Positions 55,103 to 62,500 of a stretch of DNA of 62,500 nucleotides are shown here, piece after piece. Position 1 is the stretch's first letter; every line of letters begins with the position of its first letter. The notes under the pieces were generated by a model. It searched no databases, was not told the origin of the DNA, and saw only the letters and a program-made list of their open reading frames with translations. The position numbers and the translations under genes are program-made. Source of the DNA: Glandiceps talaboti (Eukaryota; Hemichordata; Enteropneusta; Spengelidae); the NCBI RefSeq assembly GCF_964340395.1, contig NC_135557.1, positions 15,739,867 through 15,802,366 of the forward strand, in the 5' to 3' direction.

Positions 55103-55891
55103 GTGAGTTTATATTGACTTATTTTATTTAAAAAACTATTTGGAGATATTTTGACATTTCAGAGTTGCCAGAGTTGTCCGTGTTACTTAAAATGGTACGG
55201 TGCATTGTGACTGTCTTATGAATACAGCTCTACACATGTCAGGGTAGCTTAACATATCGATCACAACAAAGTGAAATTTCTTTGAGTACTACTAGTACAG
55301 AACCTTCGCTAAACATCGGCCGTTCTTACTAATTTTAGTTATTTTTTGTAACACGTCGAGTACATATTTTGTGCAAAAGTACCTCCAAACACACCAGTGA
55401 AGGTATCACAATTATCATTTTACTTAAAATGTAAGATTTCTCCCGTTTCCGTATCGTTAACGTTTAGTGGAAGGAGATCATATCGATCGATTGTGTACAC
55501 AAGTTACGTAAACGCTAAACCGTCGTCAATATAAACATTGTTATGTATATGTTAATGGCCGGTTGCTATGTGTTGGTTTACTGGTGTGCTCACACAGAGC
55601 CATGCAAATTATTAAACTTTTATTTTAATGTCGACACATGCCTTCTATGGCGTCACGCGTCACAATTTCCTTATCACATTTTCAGAATAATTGATTGTAT
55701 GGTAGGGGTTTTATATACGTTTAGTCACCGACCTTAATAGCAGGTTTGAGTTCCGTCAATTGCAAGTAGTTGCTAGCAAAATGTCACTTAAGCTCAATAA
55801 ACGAACAGACCAATACTGCATTTACTTTTTTATGAGAATAAAAATATTCTTTTAGTATTCATTATCATTTAATTGTTGTAGTAAATCAAAA

Positions 55892-56248
55892 ATGGGAGCC
55901 TGTCAAAGTAATTCAAGTACCGGTGTCGTGGAGTCTTCACATAGCCAACGTCCCACAGAGCAAAGCCTGCCACCAACGTCAGACTTGTATTCGAATCCTC
56001 CACCACCACCCGTGTACACGGCTGCACCGGTGTCGATGGATACACCACCACCATCATATGAGAAGTCACAGACAGTGAAATATAATACAGATAGAGATAT
56101 AGGTAAGTTATCTATTCTGACAGATATGTTGATTGTGTTTATCTATATACACATATCTATAAATCTATCTATGTATCTATCTATTTGTATATACACATAT
56201 CTATCTATCCATCTATCTATGTATCTATTTGTATATATATATACATAC

Positions 56249-56340
<92 letters not shown>

Positions 56341-57563
56341 AAAGAATTATCCAGGGTAGCTCAAATAAATGTTACAGTACTAAAGTACATGAAATACTTC
56401 TTTCCAATGAGGCCCTCAATATACGCCATAATACTTATCTGTCTACCCAATATACCTATCTATCTGTCCGTCTGTCTGTCTGTCTGTCTATCTATGTCTT
56501 TTATCCATTTATCTATTCATCTTTCTATTTCTCCTTATATCTATTTTATATCTGCCTGCATATATATGTATATCTATCTATCTATCTATCTATATATCTA
56601 TCTATCTAACTATCTATCAGATCATCTCAATATACTGTTTTATGATAAAATACAACTCTGAGCATAGAACATGATATCGGAACAGCAAACCAAATTTGGA
56701 GATCTTGACGTCACACGCGCATTTCTATATTTGCGTTTCACAGCAGTACTTATATTAGTAGCAAGTAACTTCATCGTTCCATTCATCAACAGATTTCACA
56801 ACTCTAACCGTTGAGGGCGTTTGCCAATGGCTTAAGGAAATAGAGGTGGATGAAAAAACGATAGCAATATTTCGAGAGAACTGCATCGACGGCAAAGATT
56901 TGGTGGAGTTGGAGAAAAAGGACCTCGTTAAGAAAGACTTCAAGGTCAGATCGTTTATTGCTAAGAAGATAATAAGACGTCGAGATGAAATATTGGCTGC
57001 TGAACTGGAATTTTCAGATTCGGGTTCTTCAGACGACAGCGATGAGTCGGACGGTGACGATGATGATGATCCATACGAAGGTACGACTGGAAATTAGGGA
57101 ATAGTTTATATTTTTACGTGCAGCTTATATATAATTATATTTGGTTAAAAATCCAAGTTTTATTGTTATTTTTATTTTTTTTTTTCGCTGGGAATTTCTT
57201 CACTCGGTTTGGTTTTATGGAGACATATACACAGAGACATACAATTCAACTCTGTAGAAAAAAATGATTAGTCCTACAAAGAAAAAAATTTGGTTCCATT
57301 TACCAGACCCCACCTACTTTTTTCACGCCGACCCTAAACTTGTTTTGCGTGTTGGAGAAAAAAATAAGAAAATCGCGAAAATTGTGAAGTCACTCAAGAA
57401 ATAGTGGATTCGGAAACAGACATCAACTTAAAAAGACAATATGAAACTGTTCTTTCAATCTGTATTGGCTGTACATCTGATAGGAAGAAATAAACAACAC
57501 ATAGACCATATGGAAAACAACGGAAAACATAACTACCTAAACTAGACATTTACATAATTAGAA

Positions 57564-57649
<86 letters not shown>

Positions 57650-59802
57650 AAAGATCTACCTATCCCACCTATTCTAAAATTGAGCGTAATCGGAACAACA
57701 TAATTTTTTTGCTAGGTCTAAGCATTGTTGTTTTACTAAGGAGACAAAACTACAGTAGCAATCTCCAAATAAACAATGACGTCACTTCTCTCTCTCTACT
57801 TTTTAGTGGAATATCACAAAGGTGATAGGTTAAAGGTCAAATGGTCAGGTTCTCTGTATGACGTCACTGTTCTGAAAGGCGGTCCCAAGAAATTATACAA
57901 GGTATGTCAAGACATCTGATATCAATATTCATTTTTCATTTCTCTCTTAATGTAATTTATGCATCTTTATATGAGTGTTATATGCTACGCATGCGCCATA
58001 TGGGGTTCATCCTCTTTGTATTGTACACAACATTGTCTTATAAGAGATAAATTTGAATAGTGAACTTGGACGAGACTGCATGACATTTTTAAACATGAAA
58101 AATGCAAGCTGTTGTTGTTGAGATTACTTTGTCTTGAGTCGTAAAATATAAAGTTTGGAGAAACCTTGATTTCCTCTCGAGCAATTTGTTGCCATGGAAC
58201 TCCAAAACATGTTGAGATATATTTTATTTGTGTGATATCTTTTATCATAGGTACACTACCATGGTTGGGACGATAGTTATGACGAAAATAAGGAAATTAA
58301 CAAATTGAAATGCTTAGATGGCACACCGATAAGAGACAAGAAAACGGTGAGTAAATTTAATACGTGGTAGTATTTTCAGTAAAGAATTACCGGTATATCA
58401 TGTTGATGCAAGCAAGTCAGTGGGAGTTCAAAACCAGACTCAAAATCAGACTGGATTAAAATCAAAACCAGAATCAAAATCAGAATCAGAATCAAACCCA
58501 GAATCAGCATCAGAATCAGAATCAAACCGATAATCAGAATCAGCGTCAGAATCAAACCCAGAATCAGCATCAGCGTCAGAATCAAACCCAGCATCAGCAT
58601 CAGAATCAGAATCAAACCGAGAATCAGCATCAGAATCAGAATCAAACCGAGAATCAGAATCAGCGTCAGAATCAAACCCAGAATCAGCATCAGAATCAGA
58701 ATCAAACCGAGAATCAGAATAAGCTTCTGACTCAAAACCAGAATCAAACCCAGAATCAGAATCAGAATCAGAATCAGAATCAAAATCAGAATCAAACCCA
58801 GAATAAAATCATAATCAAAACCAGAATTTCTTTAGTCATCCCACTTGGGGAAATTAAAATGAGTTTACACGTACAAATGGAAAAAAAATGAAAAAACCCC
58901 ACAAAATTATGCATAGTAGAATAGTAAACCACAAATAGGAAACAAAAATAGAAAACAATTAAAAAAAATTGAAAATTGAAAAAACAAACACTACAACGAA
59001 TAACTGTGCAGTTGCTGTCACAACTTTGGACAGGCAATAGTTGAAATTAAAAATGTAAAAGTTAATAAGGTGTACATTCTGTGTACATTCGTGGGTTTGA
59101 ATCCGGTTATAACACATTTTGTTTGACTTTCGAACGAAGAGAACTGTTGGGGAGTAATATATAATTATCACTGCATTAAGAAAAAAAACCTAGTCAGACA
59201 CTAAAACAAACATGTCCTTTTCTCTTTTATTTAGATGTTCTTCCTCAACATATTTCTTCGTTCAACCAAGGAAAATACGAGTGACTTAAGAGGTCTTTGT
59301 CAATATGAGTCGATAGACGAGTAGTGACAACCCTTAGGTCACGAGTATTTCCCGGCTGAATGGAGAAAAATATTGGAAAATAACATAATAATTATACCAC
59401 GGCCAGTAACATCAATAAATAAAAATTTGGGAAAGTAATGGTAATTTTGAACGTTTTGACTCATATTTCGAACTCAGCAGAACCAGTGACGTAGACACGC
59501 GTTATCGTGACGTAGACGATCGTTGTCGTGACGTAGATCGACCAGTGTATATATTCCATATTTTTTGTTCGCAATGACGTATGTGTGGTATAGTGTCTAT
59601 TTATCCGTAAATGTGTTTATTTTTTGTTTCTAGATCAAAACCGGCAAGGAGGTGATCGTAGACTGGTCAGGTACCGACTACAACGCCACCGTACTAGGCA
59701 CAATTATAGCCGTTGCTAAGATACGGTATGACGGTTACGACGATTGTTGGGATACGTGGGTCACACCTGCTGACATTGTAGGATCACATGGAGGAAGTTC
59801 AA

Positions 59803-59835
<33 letters not shown>

Positions 59836-59840
59836 TGTAA
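55892..59840 (+). CDS. N-acylated PPxY / SAM / tandem chromo-barrel-like protein, 298 aa
   Basis: Five coding exons: 55892-56102, 56793-57080, 57807-57901, 58251-58346 and 59634-59840 (intron phases 1, 1, 0, 0), 298 residues. MGACQS fits N-myristoylation (Gly2, Ser6) with Cys4 palmitoylation, predicting membrane attachment. Residues 11-70 are disordered, with PPVY (39-42) and PPSY (53-56), PPxY ligands for NEDD4-type WW domains. A SAM domain covers about 72-138 ([29 protein letters not shown]). Then comes an acidic Ser/Asp/Glu linker (about 141-166) with CK2-type sites. Two chromo-barrel/Tudor-knot-like domains follow, about 167-222 ([26 protein letters not shown]) and 231-282 ([29 protein letters not shown]). 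These resemble MRG15/MSL3/RBBP1-type readers, with several cage aromatics kept. A poly-Ser tail encoded by TCA repeats ends the protein. I know no named protein with this order, so function is inferred from domains only. Confidence 0.88.
56156..56625. repeat. Simple-repeat cluster in intron 1 of the SAM/chromo-barrel gene
   Basis: CTAT-like units, TACA units (about 56238-56260), about 75 bp of TA (56262-56337), then CTGT and CTAT units to about 56617. The 126-158-residue frames here are artefacts. Confidence 0.95.
57290..57705 (+). repeat. Dispersed repeat shared with 44252-44582, split by (TA)n
   Basis: Lies in intron 2. It matches the reverse complement of 44252-44582 but carries about 80 bp of TA (57565-57646) not seen in the other copy. 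Homology resumes after the TA tract with CCTATTCTAAAATTGAG. Confidence 0.87.
58438..58805. repeat. AATCAG-based minisatellite in intron 4
   Basis: About 365 bp of AATCAG hexamers with AATCAAACC, GCATCAG and GCGTCAG variants arranged in higher-order units of about 30-60 bp. On minus it stays open for 139 codons as Leu/Ile/Gly repeats, an artefact of the hexamer lacking stops. Confidence 0.95.
59233..59570 (+). repeat. GTGACGTAGA dispersed repeat family, copy in intron 4
   Basis: Lies just upstream of exon 5 of the SAM/chromo-barrel gene. It matches 43457-43775 along its length. The core has an extra iteration of CGTTGTCGTGACGTAGA-type units (about 59485-59540). Confidence 0.9.
59799..59840 (+). 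repeat. In-frame (TCA)n encoding the poly-Ser tail
   Basis: A TCA trinucleotide array in the last coding exon gives about 14 serines before the final Leu-stop; a likely length polymorphism inside a coding region. Confidence 0.9.
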
Positions 59841-60665
59841 AGTCAAGCCTCATCAATATGAACATCATAATATATTATGCAATTTAAATGTCTGCAATGT
59901 TTGCATAAACCTAATTTTATTATGAATTGAGTTTAGCAAGGTGGAATGATATATTTGCATGAATTCTAATTTTCATCGAACTTGAAGTGGTAATCATACG
60001 AAATTTGAAGTTAACTCCTCGTATATGCGTGACGTCACTAATTATGACATCATTAATGATGACGTCATACTTCGTATTGACTTTGTTCAGTGTATGTATC
60101 TGCTTGCATTCCCCTTTCACTGTTTGAGAAAGGGTTCTATTTGAGATGTTTCACTGGGTTTATTTCAGCGGAGATGAGACTCTAGCTAACGTAAGATAAC
60201 TTTTTCCTGTGGAAAACAAAGAATTGTTCAAACTCTCGGTTATTTTGTAACGCTATTGTAAGGACACAGTCTAGTTCATCTTGACATTCTTCGTAGAAAG
60301 GTGCCCTCATTCTCATATTAACCAATCACATTCCAGTATCTAAGTACAAATTATTCACACGCACCGATATGACCTCATTTTTAGTTCAGCCAATCACATT
60401 CTATGACAATTAATTTGTATATCGTTATATGACCCCCACCCCATCCAACTTCAACCACAGACAAGTAAGTTACTTGTCTGTGCTTCAACAAATCATATTC
60501 AATAGTCACGTGACTTACACGTGACAAGTAATGGAAGGACGTTTCTAGGCACTATGTATATAATTGCACTGTGTTTTATAAATAGAATCGAAGCTAGAAT
60601 GTTGTTATTATATAATGTATATACTACACACTTCAAATTGAAAATAAAAACAGTGTATAATAAGT
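59841..60665 (+). other. 3' UTR of the SAM/chromo-barrel gene
   Basis: Runs from the TAA at 59838-59840 to a poly(A) signal, AATAAA, at 60643-60648. It contains two perfect CRE palindromes TGACGTCA (60030-60037, 60060-60067) exactly 30 bp apart with a TGACATCA between them. Its end is inferred from the signal. Confidence 0.65.
60643..60648 (+). terminator. Polyadenylation signal of the SAM/chromo-barrel gene
   Basis: AATAAA in GAAAATAAAAACAG, about 800 bp past the stop codon and followed by a T/G-containing stretch. Confidence 0.6.
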
Positions 60666-62500
60666 TTTTGAATTTGTGATTTATTTAAGAAATGTCATAG
60701 AAACACAAAGCACGGAGTTTTCATTTAAAAAATCTGTCCATAAAATTAGTACTCAATGCTAGTCTAAATGAGACTTTGGCTGATAGACAAACCAACGCCT
60801 CCATATAAAGTAGCCCCACTTGATTCTGAGGGCCGATCAAGCTCAATCGATATATAACAACTTTTCACATTCTCAGACTATTGCCAGAACTCTGGACTGT
60901 TGCATTCTTTAGTAAGTATAGTGGTATCACGTGGTCTTATCAAAACCGCCATCATTGTCGTAAGCACACATCATTTTACGGCATGGTCCAAGACCATTTT
61001 GACCATATTGTCACTGTCAATAGTTTGCCCTGTGTCACGGAAGAAAATAAGTTCTAGATCACGAGAATGATCATGACGAGAAATAAATGATAAATGTATA
61101 CCGACATGCCAACTTGATTCCGGGTGTATTCATAGCATTCACGTTTCAATTTGTTGGACCTTAACAAAATACCGTTCCGAATGTAAGCTATATATATAAA
61201 TGCACTCATTTGCTTTTAAGGGGGTACAACCTATAGCGAGTAGGTTAGCAACTCAATGTATTGTACATGTACAACAAAATAATTAAGAAGAATTCAGAAT
61301 TAACAGTTCATGTTTTATGAGAGAGGAACTACCATAAAACTGGTTCTCCTTTTACTATAATCACAAAATAAACATAACAAGCTAAAAAAAGTATTGATCA
61401 CGTCATGTTCACTTTGTATTAAGGGAGGCTTCAATAATTACGAGAGGGAGGGGTGGGGAAATCAAGCGCCGTCTGTAAAAATGACCATCCCTTGCAGGTT
61501 TCTAAATGACGACACCCATGTCGAAATATTTCCAAACGTCACTCGAAATGCTGTCAAACATGAAAAGAGACATAAGTCCGTGAATCAATAGCAAATACTC
61601 GATCCCAACACACTGCAACAATATCAATAATTTTAGAGGCATTGAAATGTTTCCCACTACTACCACTACCCAGTGATTCTTTGTGAAAGCACCGCATTAA
61701 ATAATTCTCGTGTTTGGATCTAGCTGGAGGCAAGAACACCCAAACGACTATATGCGACTATATGAGTGCATGATGACGATTTCGAGACTGAAGTCAGCAT
61801 TTCCACTCCGCTACATTATCCCCAAGTTTTGACCTCAATGTTCCCCTGTAAGAGCAACTTCTCTTCGCTGTGAAATACGTAACACTATAGATTGACAGCG
61901 ATGGAATGCCCAAATCTCAAAATAATGCAAAGTTATTTACTAAATGAGTCAAAGTGAAATGTGACCCTCCCCTAGTTCCAGTTTTTCAATATGGCCCTCT
62001 CCCGAAAACCCGATTTGTAAAACATGACCACCTCCCCCACCTCTGTAATTAATGAAGGCTCCCCTACACAAAAATCTACGTTTTATAAAAAGGAAAATTC
62101 CTTCTTGATTAATGTCGCCTTTAAATCAAAGAGTAACACACTTGTGAGCGGTTGCGTGTACGCTCTACCAAAGCTTGGTTGGCCACGTGCCAAATCAAAC
62201 AATCCGAGTATGCTCCGTGTAATTTACACCACTTCAGACTGACCTGTCGTCAACTTCTAACCGGATAACACATTGGAGATCCAATTTATTGTTACAGTAT
62301 AATACCAGTGTACAGGTGAGTTATAGTTTGATCGGTATTTTACGAAATTACAACAATCCAGTAACTTTTCTCCTCATAAATACGTATGTATGTGGTTTAT
62401 AGAGACCAACTCTTCTACGTAAATGATATTTGGGAATCATATTGCGTGCCAGAGCTAGGTTAATTAGCAGACGGTAGTGAATTGGGCGGGCAAAGGTTGG
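60666..62500. other. Intergenic stretch without a gene
   Basis: Short frames (61394-61591, 61554-61739, 62024-62242) show no motif or splice context. No repeat element was recognised. Confidence 0.5.

Noticed and set aside
58376-58795. 139-residue hydrophobic protein on minus, Leu/Ile/Gly rich
   Set aside because: Translation of an intronic AATCAG minisatellite, which contains no stops in that frame.
59094-59104. Second B-box-like word GGTTTGAATCC
   Set aside because: Isolated; no A box at tRNA spacing and no cloverleaf.

Overview
This is an animal nuclear genome window. The evidence is GT-AG introns, AATAAA polyadenylation signals, a metazoan-style LINE reverse transcriptase, LDL-receptor class A (LDLa), SAM and chromo-barrel-like domains, and very dense simple repeats. 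It is AT-rich and mostly non-coding. The LINE type, microsatellite load and domain families suggest a marine invertebrate (invertebrate deuterostome or lophotrochozoan), but the phylum cannot be fixed from this sequence.

Layout. 1-1.2 kb: end of a 5'-truncated LINE on the minus strand. 1.2-26.6 kb: intergenic DNA with long GA, GTTA, CATA, CAGA and CTGT tracts, a 1.3-kb inverted-repeat element (11.8-13.1 kb), a minisatellite carrying seven AP-1 sites (13.8-14.15 kb), a GAACA/TGTTC array (19.2-19.5 kb) and a palindromic MITE (20.5-20.9 kb). 26.6-29 kb: a CpG-richer, promoter-like patch with RFX X-boxes, a CRE, a CCAAT box and two weak minus-strand exon candidates. 29-43 kb: a pentamer satellite, a foldback element, a second LINE 3' end, a 2.3-kb DNA-transposon-like element with 5-bp target duplications, and more microsatellites. 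43-54 kb: two tandem paralogous genes, each with four coding exons, encoding small secreted precursors with a signal peptide, a furin-type RxKR site and one LDLa module. 55-60.7 kb: a five-coding-exon gene for a 298-residue protein with an MGACQS acylation motif, two PPxY motifs, a SAM domain, an acidic linker and two chromo-barrel/Tudor-knot-like domains. 60.7-62.5 kb: nothing recognisable.

How it fits together. The two LDLa genes share exon lengths, intron phases and an unusual loss of one calcium-ligand aspartate, so they are a local duplication. The third gene is unrelated and is the most interesting object: chromatin-reader-type folds in a protein whose N terminus looks built for membrane anchoring and for binding WW-domain ubiquitin ligases. 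Several unnamed dispersed repeat families occur at two or more places in the window, and some copies sit inside introns of these genes. All gene models are hand-built from splice signals and reading frames; no transcript or database evidence was available.
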